DNA of 64,000 nt from CAVSWT01 sp963746735 (GCA_963746735.1 CAVVCO010000026.1:141476-205475); one strand, 5' to 3'. Positions 18,641 to 27,692 are shown, counted from the first letter of the stretch. Numbers and translations are program-made. The notes: generated from the sequence alone by a model not told the origin.

Positions 18641-19612
18641 TTATTTTTTAGTCTTAGTTTTGAAGAATTGCTTCTTGCTTGCGAAAACCCTTTCCCACAA
18701 TTTACCAGTGTTTCCATTAAAGTATGATTCATTATTTTGAGATGAATGAATAATAAATTTTGTGGGGCTTTTGGGATCAGTTGATGGAGTGCCAAAACCG
18801 GAAACATCAATTGCTCCAAAACCTGTGGACTGAATGGTCAAAGTGTAATTTGATTTATTTAAAAGTGATTGATCGGGGTCATCAATAAAATCACTTCCGG
18901 TTATATGAGATAATGATCTTAGGAAGCTAACAGTCTTTGCCGAATCAGTTCGAACATTATTTATTGTCCAATGATTTGAAGTGTCTTTTACTAATTGGAA
19001 AGAGCTGTCGGCATAAGTGAACGTAAGCTTGTTCCAATGAGACATGTCATCATTTACTATAAAATTATTTCTAAATGCATCCGGTTTTTGGTTAAATGAA
19101 AATTCTAAAAATCCGTTAACTTCATAAACATTATCATCACCTTTAATACGTACTGCAGTAGACATCGATCGTGTTTGCTGTTCATAATTAAATTTGCCGA
19201 AAGTTATATCAAGAGTATTATTATTCCCTTCAAAAACTTTTACATTTGTTCCCATAGTATCAACCTGGAATTCATGCCATTTGTTTTCGTTCTGTGCGGC
19301 AACTCCAATCGATTTAATTTCTACAAGCTGGTTTAATAAATTTTTAATCTTGGATTGCTGGGCAGGAACCGATTTATTATTATCAAGCTGCACCTGCCAG
19401 TCTTTTCCCTCTTTAAATAATCTGACTTCTTTATGATTATTTGCTTTTGGATAAATTGAAATGGCAGTTACTTTTACAGTATCAATATCTACTATATTTT
19501 TTTTGAAAGTTCTTTCTTCATGTGAAGAATCATAGTAAACATAAAAAGCTGCCAATGCTAAAAGAACTACGAAAGTAATTGTAAGTGTTCTGGAAGAAAT
19601 ATTCTTAAACAT
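18641..19612 (-). CDS. DUF4340 protein, last gene of Gld-like ABC operon
   Basis: A 323-residue protein with one N-terminal membrane segment (residues 9-26) and an extracytoplasmic beta-rich body containing repeated modules (VRLFKEGKDWQVQ and similar stretches), the pattern of DUF4340 proteins. These are typically encoded after the GldG-like component of an ABC-2 system, as here. Its start overlaps the end of the gldG-like gene by 8 bases, indicating tight coupling. The role in the complex is unknown; it probably acts on the outer face of the inner membrane. A Lys-rich tail ends the protein. Confidence 0.75.
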   Translation of the reverse strand: MFKNISSRTLTITFVVLLALAAFYVYYDSSHEERTFKKNIVDIDTVKVTAISIYPKANNHKEVRLFKEGKDWQVQLDNNKSVPAQQSKIKNLLNQLVEIKSIGVAAQNENKWHEFQVDTMGTNVKVFEGNNNTLDITFGKFNYEQQTRSMSTAVRIKGDDNVYEVNGFLEFSFNQKPDAFRNNFIVNDDMSHWNKLTFTYADSSFQLVKDTSNHWTINNVRTDSAKTVSFLRSLSHITGSDFIDDPDQSLLNKSNYTLTIQSTGFGAIDVSGFGTPSTDPKSPTKFIIHSSQNNESYFNGNTGKLWERVFASKKQFFKTKTKK

Positions 19613-21128
19613 AATCTGTTGTCATCCACTTGTTTTTAAGTTTCCTTCTATATTGAAAACGTATAATTCCGAATGCGATAATAAGTAATATCGGAAGTAA
19701 GAAATTCAAATATTTTAAAAATGTTTTTGTGCCTTGCTCAAGGTTTGGATCAATCGGCCTGGAGCTAATACCTTTTGTTCTTAATTCAATTAAGCCGGTA
19801 TCATCCGAAAGCCAGTCAATTGCATTTGCCATCAAGTTAACATTGTCTGCCTGAAGCCTTTGAGCACTTTGCCCGCTTCCGTTAGTTGCAAAATCACCGT
19901 CGCCAAACACAACCATTTTAGAATAAGTATTGTTTGCTAGTTTTCCGTCTACAGCAACTGCAACCGGTAATGATGAAACCGGGAAATCACTTCGCTTCCA
20001 TTCTTTTGTTACATTGAAATAAACCGGCGGTTTTTCCAACCCGGCTTTATCCGAAGTAACGGCAAGATTAACAACATGAATTGAAGAATCTTTGGAAGTA
20101 ATTTTAATCGGGCTGACAAATGGGAACATGACCGATTCAATTCCTTTGGTTATTGGATGATCTGCAAATTTTGTAATGATAGGAAGGTAAGGAAATTTAA
20201 CCGGTGTATTCATTACAAACATTCCATTTTGCTGACGTACCATCACGTTGCCTGCATTTGCATCAATTAAAAATTCATCTTCAACATCAATCCCTTTTTT
20301 ATTAAGCCAGTTCTCAAATCCTGTGCTGACACTTGAACCAGACGCATTTTGTAAATTACCTTTTACACGATTGAGAGCTACTAAAATTCTTCCGCCGTTA
20401 GCAAGAAAATCATCGAGCTGTTTGAAGTATTGGGGTTTAACAGTATCTGCCGGGGCAATTACCACAAGTGTTTTGTAAGAGCTTGGTATTTGGGTTGTAT
20501 CAGTTAACTTCACAGTTTCTACATCATAAAGAATTGAAAGCTGCTGATTTAATTGCTGCAGATCTGAAAGCGGAGGTTCTCCGTTGCCCTGTAAGAAAGC
20601 AACTTTTGGTTTTTGCTTTACTACCAGCTTTTTAATGTTAGATGAAAGCGCAAATTCCATCGCAGAACCAGGCTGAATAAACGGGATAGTTTCTTTTTTA
20701 CTTCCATATTGAAGCACTGCGCCAAGATAAGCTCTTTGCTGTTTCATCTGATCGCGTTCACGAACGTTAATCATAATCGGCTGAATACCGGCCTGCTGAG
20801 CTTCCATTTCTGTCTGCTGATCTTTATTGGGATTTATAAATTGATAGACAATTTTTCCGCCTGAAGCATTGTCATATTCAATAAGCATATCCTTTAAATC
20901 TTTTTTAACCTTTGCCACGTCCGGAGGAAGGTCTTCAGAAAAATATGCGCTGACAGTTACAGGACCGTCTAAATCCTTTAATATACTTTTTGTTGCGTCG
21001 CTTAAAGTGTATTCGTGATCTTCAGTAAAATCAAGCCGTGTAAAAAAGCGATTAGCAAAAAAGTTAATAAGAATTATTATACCAAAAATTAGTAAGAGTG
21101 ATGTTAGTACTTTTTGTTTTGTTAACAT
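19605..21128 (-). CDS. gldG: GldG-like ABC-associated membrane protein
   Basis: A 507-residue protein with one N-terminal and one C-terminal membrane helix (about 10-28 and 480-497) enclosing a large periplasmic domain of the ABC_transp_aux/GldG type. Characteristic stretches are LDFTEDHEYTLSDATK near residue 33, VSAYFSEDLPP, and VVFGDGDFATN near 410. In Bacteroidota GldA, GldF and GldG form an ABC complex needed for gliding; relatives also occur in non-gliding species, so gliding should not be assumed. Neighbours are a GldF-like permease 2 bases upstream and a DUF4340 gene overlapping downstream. Confidence 0.85.
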   Translation of the reverse strand: MLTKQKVLTSLLLIFGIIILINFFANRFFTRLDFTEDHEYTLSDATKSILKDLDGPVTVSAYFSEDLPPDVAKVKKDLKDMLIEYDNASGGKIVYQFINPNKDQQTEMEAQQAGIQPIMINVRERDQMKQQRAYLGAVLQYGSKKETIPFIQPGSAMEFALSSNIKKLVVKQKPKVAFLQGNGEPPLSDLQQLNQQLSILYDVETVKLTDTTQIPSSYKTLVVIAPADTVKPQYFKQLDDFLANGGRILVALNRVKGNLQNASGSSVSTGFENWLNKKGIDVEDEFLIDANAGNVMVRQQNGMFVMNTPVKFPYLPIITKFADHPITKGIESVMFPFVSPIKITSKDSSIHVVNLAVTSDKAGLEKPPVYFNVTKEWKRSDFPVSSLPVAVAVDGKLANNTYSKMVVFGDGDFATNGSGQSAQRLQADNVNLMANAIDWLSDDTGLIELRTKGISSRPIDPNLEQGTKTFLKYLNFLLPILLIIAFGIIRFQYRRKLKNKWMTTDYV

Positions 21129-21130
21129 AT

Positions 21131-21886
21131 TTAATCAACAATATTTCTTTTTGATAACATAGTCTCAGCAAGTATTAATCCGAATACTGTTATGCTGAGG
21201 AAGTAAATTAAATCTTTTGAATCAATAACGCCTCTGGAGATTGATTCGAAGTGAGTTTGTAAATTCAAGTAATCTAAAATTTCTCCGATTAGTCCGGTGA
21301 AATCTGCGGACAAAACGTTAAAAATAATTAAGAAGAAAACTCCGATAAAAAGTGAAACTAGAAAAGCAACAATCTGGTTGCTGGTAATGCTGCTTGCAAA
21401 TAATCCAATGCTTATATAAACCATGCTCATCAGCATTAATCCAAGATAACCGCAAATGACAGCGCCAGCATCTATGTTGCCGATCGAAGATACGGTTATG
21501 AAATAGGGAAGAGTAAGAAATAAAGCAATGCCAATTAAAATTAAGCACGCTAAAAATTTACCCATAACAACTTCCCAATCGGATACTGATTTTGTCAGCA
21601 GCAGTTCGATGGTTCCGGATTTATTTTCTTCGGCAATCATTCTCATTGTTAAAGCTGGAATGAAAAAGAATAAAGTCCAGTAAGCAACAGAAAAGAAAGG
21701 CTGCAAAGTTGCCTGCCCGATAAAGAAAATATCAGAACCGGAAATCCAGGTGAAAAATCCGCTTATACCTAAAAACACTACTATTAAAATGTAAGCGGTT
21801 AATGAATCGAAAAATTGTCTTAATTCTTTAAGTGCTATTACCCAGGTTTTTCTCATTGTATTATTTTTATGTTTATTAAAACTCAT
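21131..21886 (-). CDS. gldF: GldF-like ABC-2 permease
   Basis: A 251-residue ABC-2 type permease with six predicted membrane helices. The N-terminus TWVIALKELRQFFDSLTAYI is typical of GldF-type subunits, and ALTMRMIAEENKSGTIELLLTKSVSD near residue 75 is the family's cytoplasmic coupling region. It should form the membrane channel for the GldA-like ATPase encoded just upstream. An alternative start is the ATG 10 codons downstream (21856); no strong ribosome site decides between them. It is separated from the ATPase gene by a 68-base gap that holds a small REP-like hairpin. Confidence 0.87.
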   Translation of the reverse strand: MSFNKHKNNTMRKTWVIALKELRQFFDSLTAYILIVVFLGISGFFTWISGSDIFFIGQATLQPFFSVAYWTLFFFIPALTMRMIAEENKSGTIELLLTKSVSDWEVVMGKFLACLILIGIALFLTLPYFITVSSIGNIDAGAVICGYLGLMLMSMVYISIGLFASSITSNQIVAFLVSLFIGVFFLIIFNVLSADFTGLIGEILDYLNLQTHFESISRGVIDSKDLIYFLSITVFGLILAETMLSKRNIVD

Positions 21887-21926
21887 GCTGAATTTATTTC
21901 AGCATCTTCCGTGTTACTATTAAAGA

Positions 21927-21945
21927 TCCCGAAACAAGTTCGGGA
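21927..21945. repeat. REP-like hairpin between ATPase and permease genes
   Basis: TCCCGAA (21927-21933) and TTCGGGA (21939-21945) form a 7-bp perfect stem with a 5-base loop, followed by TGACA. The same ATCCCGAA...GGGATGACA layout recurs at about 27666 and 37097, suggesting one dispersed repeat type. Inside an operon it may modulate relative expression. Confidence 0.6.
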
Positions 21946-21954
21946 TGACAAATT

Positions 21955-22884
21955 TTAAGTAGTCAATTCTCTAAATATATCTTCAAGTTTGGTTTCAATT
22001 GGTGTCATTTCTGTTAATATCCAATTCTTTTGTACACACAATTGAAAGATTTCTCTTTTGGAAGACAATCCATTTTTACTTTGAACCAAAAAAGTGCTTT
22101 GCATATCGGCAATCGGATCAACCATTGAAACTGACTGGATAGATTTTAAGCCGTCAAATAATAAATCCTTGTTTGTTTCATCTTCAATTTTTATTCGAAG
22201 TATTTCTTCGCCTTGCGCCTGCTTTCTTAGTGTTTCAGCAGTGCCATCCGCAACAATTTTTCCATTATTAATAATTAAAATTCTATCACAGATGGCTTCC
22301 ACTTCGGGTAGTATGTGAGTACTTAATATTACAGTTTTTTGTCTTCCGATTTCTCGGATTAATTTTCTGATTTCAATAATTTGGTTTGGATCGAGTCCGG
22401 TTGTAGGTTCATCGAAAATCAATATTTCAGGATCATGAATCATTGCTTGAGCAAGCCCGACACGCTGCCTGTAGCCTTTGGAAAGCTCACCAATTTTTTT
22501 ATGCTTCTCAACATTTAATCCGCAAACATGAACCATTTCTCCAATTCTGCTTTCAATATTTTCTTTTGGCACTCCCTGCAAGTTTGCAGTGAATGAAAGA
22601 TATTCAAGAACCGGCATATCAAGATAAAGGGGATTATTTTCCGGCAAATATCCAATCTTTGATTTTATTTCATCTTGATGATCATGGATAGAATATTCGC
22701 CAACTTTTACATCACCTTCAGTTGGAGCCATAAAGCAGGTAAGTATTTTCATTGTTGTTGTTTTGCCTGCACCATTAGGACCGAGAAAGCCTAATATCTC
22801 TCCGGTTTTTACTTGAAATGAAATGGTGTCAATTGCTTTTTGCGGGCCGTACTGTTTTGTAAGATTCTCAACAGAGATGTTCAT
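21955..22884 (-). CDS. gldA: GldA-like ABC transporter ATPase
   Basis: Cytoplasmic ATPase subunit of the ABC-2 system. Starting at the ATG at 22884 the protein is 309 residues and opens MNISVENLTKQYG, the usual start for the family; an in-frame ATG at 22950 would add 22 unconserved residues. Walker A is GPNGAGKTTTM near residue 36, the signature is LSKGYRQRVGLAQA (family-typical variant of LSGGQ), Walker B ILIFDEPTTGLD and the H-loop in STHILPEVE. The C-terminal extension of about 80 residues is typical of GldA/NatA-type ATPases. It heads a gldA-gldF-gldG-DUF4340 operon. Confidence 0.9.
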   Translation of the reverse strand: MNISVENLTKQYGPQKAIDTISFQVKTGEILGFLGPNGAGKTTTMKILTCFMAPTEGDVKVGEYSIHDHQDEIKSKIGYLPENNPLYLDMPVLEYLSFTANLQGVPKENIESRIGEMVHVCGLNVEKHKKIGELSKGYRQRVGLAQAMIHDPEILIFDEPTTGLDPNQIIEIRKLIREIGRQKTVILSTHILPEVEAICDRILIINNGKIVADGTAETLRKQAQGEEILRIKIEDETNKDLLFDGLKSIQSVSMVDPIADMQSTFLVQSKNGLSSKREIFQLCVQKNWILTEMTPIETKLEDIFRELTT

Positions 22885-23149
22885 AAAATTAAAAATCCCA
22901 AAATGTATTGAAGAATTTTTTTTAAGTTTATTAAATGATTTTGACGACACGAAATTAAGAAAGTTCCGTAAGCAATAAAAAAATTTAAAGTTATCTTTTC
23001 ATTAAAAAAAATTAATGAAAGCTGTGAAGGTTTTTAAATAAATTTTATGATCCTTTACAAAGTTATATGTAATTAATATATGAAGAGGATAATAAACAAA
23101 TTACATCTATTATCCCCCAAAATTTATTTATTAAACAATTAAAAAAAAA

Positions 23150-23914
23150 TCATCTTGATACATGTCTAACAATTTTTCGAACTGCCGAAGATGAAGTTCC
23201 TTTTAATTTCCCGGTTTCTCTGGTTTCACTTCTATGCCCTCGCCGATCTTCTTTTGCAAAACTTTTTTTCTTTTCTTTAGAGCCAAACACTTGGTTCCAT
23301 TTTCCATTTTTAAAAGTAATTTGGTAACCACCAGTAAGAATTTCAAAAGGTTTTTTTACCTTATGCATATGATCGAATTTAACCGAACCAGCTTTTCTAA
23401 ATATTTCAAAGTATGCCGGATAAACAAAATCACTCATTGGAATTTTATTTACTTTAAAACTTAATGCTTCAACCGGATCTGCACTTTCATAAGCGTACAT
23501 TGTTTTAGCATCTGGTCCGGTTGTCATCATATTAATTGCGGGGTCAACCAGCATTTCAACAAGTTCATGAGAAGCAGACACACTTACTAAATCATTATTA
23601 TCAAGTGTGGTTTTAACAAATATTTTTGACAATGGAAATCCATCTGGTGTGAGATCATGATAAGCTAATGCACCTGGCTGGTCTGCATTATCTAAAAAAA
23701 CCATTGCCCACATTCCTTTTTTGAAGCCGGTTGTTTTCACTAAGGTAGCAGGAGTTCCCCAAACTGGTGCGATATACTTATCAATATAAGTTTGCATTGC
23801 AGAAATTAATTTATCCAGATTAACACCAAGCGGAACCGTGGCTTGATTAAAGCATGCAATTTTTGGAATTACTCCCTGGTTAAATGTCCCGAAGGTTGGC
23901 TGTCTTCTACTCAT
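23150..23914 (-). CDS. Unknown protein with conserved HELVE motif
   Basis: A 254-residue protein without a signal peptide or membrane segment. A central VSASHELVEMLVDPAINMM stretch (about residues 117-136) contains His-Glu-x-x-Glu followed by Asp-Pro, and downstream lies an AYESADPVEAL acidic segment. The pattern resembles a metal site of zinc-peptidase-like proteins but lacks the second His of HExxH, so catalysis is unproven. The final 45 residues are strongly basic (Lys/Arg/Ser) and probably disordered. I recall similar SHE-x-x-E-x-x-x-DP proteins of unknown function but cannot name a family. A GGAGGACG-like ribosome site precedes the start on the minus strand. Confidence 0.65.
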   Translation of the reverse strand: MSRRQPTFGTFNQGVIPKIACFNQATVPLGVNLDKLISAMQTYIDKYIAPVWGTPATLVKTTGFKKGMWAMVFLDNADQPGALAYHDLTPDGFPLSKIFVKTTLDNNDLVSVSASHELVEMLVDPAINMMTTGPDAKTMYAYESADPVEALSFKVNKIPMSDFVYPAYFEIFRKAGSVKFDHMHKVKKPFEILTGGYQITFKNGKWNQVFGSKEKKKSFAKEDRRGHRSETRETGKLKGTSSSAVRKIVRHVSR

Positions 23915-24222
23915 ACGTCCTCCGATGAAATAAGTTATCTTAATATGTTAAATATAAACGAACCTAAAAATTTTTTTTCAAGTTTAATTCATAAAGGATA
24001 AGGAGGCACAAAGAAAAAATGAATTTTAAAAACAGATTTCAAAAAACATTAAAACTATTTGTATATACTAATTAAAAGAATAAAATGAAGCCGGAAAAAG
24101 ATGGGAATTAAATTACTTTGCAGAAAATGAATTGTCAATGGATGTAAAATTCAAGAAATTATCAAAGTGAGGCTCACCTTAGAGGTGAACCTCACTTGTA
24201 TGCAAGTGTATATTTAAAGTTA
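23915..24222. other. Intergenic region, 308 bases
   Basis: No gene-like frame. It contains the long hairpin at 24165-24197 and a smaller CACTTG/CAAGTG palindrome overlapping its right end, both beyond the 3' end of the DJ-1/PfpI gene. Confidence 0.5.
24165..24197 (-). terminator. Long hairpin after the DJ-1/PfpI gene
   Basis: AAGTGAGG-C-TCACCT pairs with AGGTGA-A-CCTCACTT around a 3-base loop: 14 base pairs with one internal mismatch. It lies 25 bases past the stop of the minus-strand gene. The weak T tail (TTTGAT) makes it a possible terminator; its arms repeat those of 17374 and 18594. Confidence 0.55.
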
Positions 24223-24798
24223 TTATAAAGTTATTTTCGTTCCTAAAACTTTTAAAAAGGCACCAATAAATTTTGGATGAGCAGGCCATGCTGGTGAAGT
24301 AACTAAATTGCCGTCAACAACTACATCGTCAACGCTTACATTTTGGTAGTCTCCTCCGGCAACAGTAACTTCCGGTCCGACTGCTGGATAAGCTGTTAGT
24401 TTTCTTCCTTTTAAAACTCCGGCTGCGGATAAAATTTGCGGACCGTGACAAATAGCTGCAACAGGTTTATTTTTATCAAAGAAATGTTTAACAATCTCTA
24501 ATAATTTTTTATTAAGACGTAAATATTCAGGTGCTCTTCCGCCTGCAATTACAAGAGCGTCATAATTTTCAGGCTTTACATCTGCGAAAGAATAGTTGAG
24601 CTGAAAATTATGTCCTGGTTTTTCAGAATAAGTTTGATCGCCTTCAAAATCATGAATGGCGGTTTTTACTGTATCGCCTTTCTTTTTGTCCGGACAAACA
24701 GCATGTACATTATGCCCAACCATAACTAACATTTGGAAAGGGACCATAGTTTCATAATCTTCGGCAAAGTCGCCGGTAAGAAATAAAATATTTTTCAT
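24223..24798 (-). CDS. DJ-1/PfpI family protein
   Basis: A 191-residue, single-domain protein of the DJ-1/PfpI superfamily, whose members act as cysteine amidases, glyoxalases/deglycases or chaperones. The nucleophile elbow is AAICHGPQILSAAG (Cys near residue 115), preceded by the conserved acidic residue in GDFAEDYET near the N-terminus, and the ALVIAGGRAPEYLR segment matches the family. The length fits the PfpI-like stress proteins. Substrate cannot be told from sequence. A clear GGGAGC ribosome site lies before the ATG. It appears monocistronic, flanked by gaps over 260 bases with hairpins on both sides. Confidence 0.9.
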   Translation of the reverse strand: MKNILFLTGDFAEDYETMVPFQMLVMVGHNVHAVCPDKKKGDTVKTAIHDFEGDQTYSEKPGHNFQLNYSFADVKPENYDALVIAGGRAPEYLRLNKKLLEIVKHFFDKNKPVAAICHGPQILSAAGVLKGRKLTAYPAVGPEVTVAGGDYQNVSVDDVVVDGNLVTSPAWPAHPKFIGAFLKVLGTKITL

Positions 24799-24993
24799 GA
24801 TAGCTCCCTCAGAATGGTTAAATAATTATTTGAAAAGTGTGAACTAAATTTTTTTATTTAATTTGAATGTCTGTCTGAAAACATAGAAAAGTAAATTTTA
24901 AAACTCAAGAATTAGAAATCCGACAATTTAGTTTTGTGATTTGGAATATTAAGTTTACTTAACAAATGTTCAAGTTTGTAATAAAATATCTGC

Positions 24994-25024
24994 AAAAAAA
25001 GCTCATCACCTATGATGAGCTTTT
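24994..25024 (-). terminator. Rho-independent terminator of the Yip1-like gene
   Basis: GCTCATCA (25001-25008), loop CCTA, TGATGAGC (25013-25020): an 8-bp perfect stem. On the minus strand it is followed by seven T. It sits 37 bases after the stop of the gene at 25061-25861. Confidence 0.85.
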
Positions 25025-25060
25025 AAGAAAATTATGTATTAAAAGAATTAAAATTTTATG

Positions 25061-25861
25061 TTAAAAATTCTTCAAAAAAGGAATTGATCCTTGCAGGCTG
25101 AATACCAGTAATTTCCAGACAAACCAAAGTCCAAAAACCATAATAAAATATTTCATTGTTGAAGTTGCTTTAAACATTTTTGCCAATCCTATGCTTAACA
25201 CAGCAAAGAACCAAATTGAAAGTACATCAATAAAAGAAAGAAGCCAGCCGCCTATTGAGGATTTCTCCATTCCCAGTAATGAAGTAACGCTTACATCCTG
25301 TAATAATTTTCCCATAATCATCCCAGCTACAGTTGCAAGAATAACATGAATCATCAAAATATATTGGCTTAATCCGTAAGCTGCAAGTACGGATGAATAT
25401 GTCCCTTCTCCTTTCAAACCAAATTTCACTAGCATATAGAGTACAAATGAAATGATAAAAAATACAATAGGTATAAATATTAATGTTGAAACAGAACTAA
25501 TAATTCGCATCATCGGGCCGGACATAAATTGCATCTGCTTATCAGCTTGTTCTTGAGTTATTTTACCTTCAGTAACAGCTTTCTGTACAGCTTCACCTTG
25601 TTTTTGAGCAAATTGATATTTTATTTCTGAATTGCTAAATAAAATAAATTGAGATGCTATAGATAATACAATTAACAAAACCAATGGTAAAAGCCAATCT
25701 ATTGTCTTTGTAGGAAATTTAGAAGTTTTTTCAAACGTTACACCAGGTTCGGAAATTACTCCGACAAGTTTATCCGTATGGCTTAACTCAGCTTCAACCG
25801 GTTCTTCCGGTTCGTCTGATGCATTATTTGAATTTTGATCAGTAGTATCAAAGTTATCCAT
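25061..25861 (-). CDS. Yip1 domain membrane protein
   Basis: A 266-residue integral membrane protein. The first 45 residues are acidic and polar, followed by DKLVGVISEPGVTFEKTSK, the opening typical of bacterial Yip1-domain proteins, and then five to six hydrophobic helices (about 50-70, 117-145, 155-180, 205-228, 235-255). Between helices 1 and 2 is a charged helical loop of about 40 residues. The family is widespread and of unknown function in bacteria. It is monocistronic with a strong terminator; no regulatory site is evident. Confidence 0.78.
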   Translation of the reverse strand: MDNFDTTDQNSNNASDEPEEPVEAELSHTDKLVGVISEPGVTFEKTSKFPTKTIDWLLPLVLLIVLSIASQFILFSNSEIKYQFAQKQGEAVQKAVTEGKITQEQADKQMQFMSGPMMRIISSVSTLIFIPIVFFIISFVLYMLVKFGLKGEGTYSSVLAAYGLSQYILMIHVILATVAGMIMGKLLQDVSVTSLLGMEKSSIGGWLLSFIDVLSIWFFAVLSIGLAKMFKATSTMKYFIMVFGLWFVWKLLVFSLQGSIPFLKNF

Positions 25862-26018
25862 TATAACTCCCTTCTTAAATTAAATGAAATGTGCTTCACA
25901 AAAACTAATTCTACTTTTATAAAAAGGCAACAAAAAAAGTAAATTTTGATTAAAAACAATTTGAGCAAAGAGTTTGAAGGTTTCTTAAATTAGCTGCAAG
26001 TGTTATTCATATTTTTTT

Positions 26019-26051
26019 ACAAACCCAATTTCTTTGAGAAATTGGGTTTGT
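26019..26051. promoter_or_regulatory. 15-bp perfect inverted repeat upstream of tryptophanase
   Basis: ACAAACCCAATTTCT (26019-26033) and its exact complement (26037-26051) with a TTG loop. It lies 50 bases before the tryptophanase start. No T-run follows in the plus direction and an A-run follows in the minus direction, so it is not a standard terminator. It could be an operator or a leader hairpin; the function is inference. Confidence 0.6.
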
Positions 26052-26101
26052 AATTACCACATATCAAAATTAGATTGAATATTAAAAATCGGGAATTTAA
26101 A

Positions 26102-27475
26102 ATGAAAACTATTATTGAACCATTCAAAATAAAATCGGTTGAACCGATTCGTTTCACTAGTAAAGAAGAAAGGGAAAAAATATTAACTAAAGCAGGGTAC
26201 AACCCATTTCTAATTCACGCTGATGATGTTTTGATTGATTTGCTTACAGACAGCGGAACTTCAGCAATGAGTGCAAAACAATGGGCGGGAATAATGGAGG
26301 GTGATGAATCCTACGCAGGTTCAAAAAGCTTTTACCGCTTTGAAGAAGAAGTGCAAAAGATTACCGGGATGAAATATATAATTCCAACGCACCAGGGAAG
26401 AGCTGCAGAAAAAATAATATTTTTTATTGTAGGAGGGAAAGGGAAATATTTCCCAAACAATACACACTTTGATACCACTCGCGCAAACATTGAATTTACA
26501 GGTGCAGAAGCTAATGATCTTCTAAATGAAACGGGCAAGCATCCTGAAATTAGAGCAGACTTTAAAGGCAACATGGATGTTGAAAAGCTGGAAGCGTTTA
26601 TTAAAGAAAAAGGCAGAGAGAATATCCCGTTAGTAATGATTACCGTTACAAATAATTCGGGCGGAGGACAACCGGTTTCAATGCAGAATATTCGTGAGAC
26701 AAAAGAAGTTTGTAAAAAATATGGAATACCATTTTTCCTCGATGCCTGCCGTTTTGCAGAAAATGCATACTTTATTAAGAAAAGAGAAAAAGGCTATGAA
26801 AATAAATCAATTCTGGAAATTGCACAGGAAATGTTTTCCTATGCAGACGGAGCAACCATGAGCGCAAAGAAAGATGGACTTGCAAATATTGGCGGGTTCC
26901 TTGCTTTAAATGATGAGGAACTTGCGTTGCAATGCCGTAATTTATTAATTGTTACAGAAGGATTTCCAACTTACGGCGGTTTAGCCGGAAGAGATTTAGA
27001 AGCAGTTGCTCAAGGCTTGGAAGAAGTATTAGATGAACATTATCTTGAATACAGAATAAGAAGCGTTGAATATCTTGGTGAAAAACTTGTTGCTGCTGGA
27101 GTGCCGATTATAGAACCGCCTGGAGGGCATGCAATTTATATAGATGCAAAAAGATTTCTTCCTAATATTCCCCAGGAACAATTTCCCGGGCAATCAATTG
27201 TCTGTGAGCTTTATATTGAAGGCGGTATAAGAGGAGTTGAAATTGGAAGTGTAATGTTTGGTAAATATGATTCAAATGGAAAATTAATTCCCCCACCAAT
27301 GGAACTTGTTCGATTAGCAATTCCGAGAAGAGTTTATACTCAGAGTCATATTGATTATGTTTCAGAAATTATACTTGACGTTTTTAACAATCGGAAAAAA
27401 TTGAAAGGATATGAATTAACATATCAAGCACCAATGCTTAGGCATTTTACAGCGAGGTTTAAACCGATCGAATAA
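26102..27475 (+). CDS. tnaA: Tryptophanase (tryptophan indole-lyase)
   Basis: PLP-dependent lyase that splits L-tryptophan to indole, pyruvate and ammonia; closely related to tyrosine phenol-lyase. Conserved stretches include IDLLTDSGTSAMS, YAGSKSFY, PTHQGRAAE, SGGGQPVSM, LDACRFAENAYFIKKRE, the PLP lysine in TMSAKKDGL, EGFPTYGGLAGRD, and the C-terminal LRHFTARF. Two residues favour tryptophanase: the His of LRHFTA (Phe in tyrosine phenol-lyases) and VEIGS where those enzymes carry an Arg-containing SMERG. I chose the ATG at 26102 (MKTIIEPFKIKSVEPIR), which aligns with family N-termini; an ATG at 26075 would add nine residues. A strong inverted repeat lies upstream. Confidence 0.88.
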   Translation: MKTIIEPFKIKSVEPIRFTSKEEREKILTKAGYNPFLIHADDVLIDLLTDSGTSAMSAKQWAGIMEGDESYAGSKSFYRFEEEVQKITGMKYIIPTHQGRAAEKIIFFIVGGKGKYFPNNTHFDTTRANIEFTGAEANDLLNETGKHPEIRADFKGNMDVEKLEAFIKEKGRENIPLVMITVTNNSGGGQPVSMQNIRETKEVCKKYGIPFFLDACRFAENAYFIKKREKGYENKSILEIAQEMFSYADGATMSAKKDGLANIGGFLALNDEELALQCRNLLIVTEGFPTYGGLAGRDLEAVAQGLEEVLDEHYLEYRIRSVEYLGEKLVAAGVPIIEPPGGHAIYIDAKRFLPNIPQEQFPGQSIVCELYIEGGIRGVEIGSVMFGKYDSNGKLIPPPMELVRLAIPRRVYTQSHIDYVSEIILDVFNNRKKLKGYELTYQAPMLRHFTARFKPIE

Positions 27476-27557
27476 AATATGTTGTTAAAATAACTTGGAG
27501 TTGAAAAATATGATTTTATCCATTCTGGGTTAAAGATAATCTGCTATTGTAATTTGG

Positions 27558-27692
27558 CTATAATAATATCAGCCATTCGGGCTTAATAAATAATGACAGA
27601 TTCTCAACAAATAAACGCCATAGGTGTGGAATTATTATAAAATAAGGATACAAGAATATTTAAAAATCCCGAAGGGATGACATAAATATATT
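27558..27692 (+). repeat. Dispersed repeat, copy A
   Basis: About 135 bases clearly similar to 36989-37125. Shared blocks in order are CTATAATAAT, CAGCC-TTCGGGCTTA, a TTCTC segment, AACGC---GGTGTG, AATTATTATAAAATAA and AAAATCCCGAAG-GATGACATAAA. Both copies lie shortly upstream of a plus-strand gene. No protein is encoded. Confidence 0.75.
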
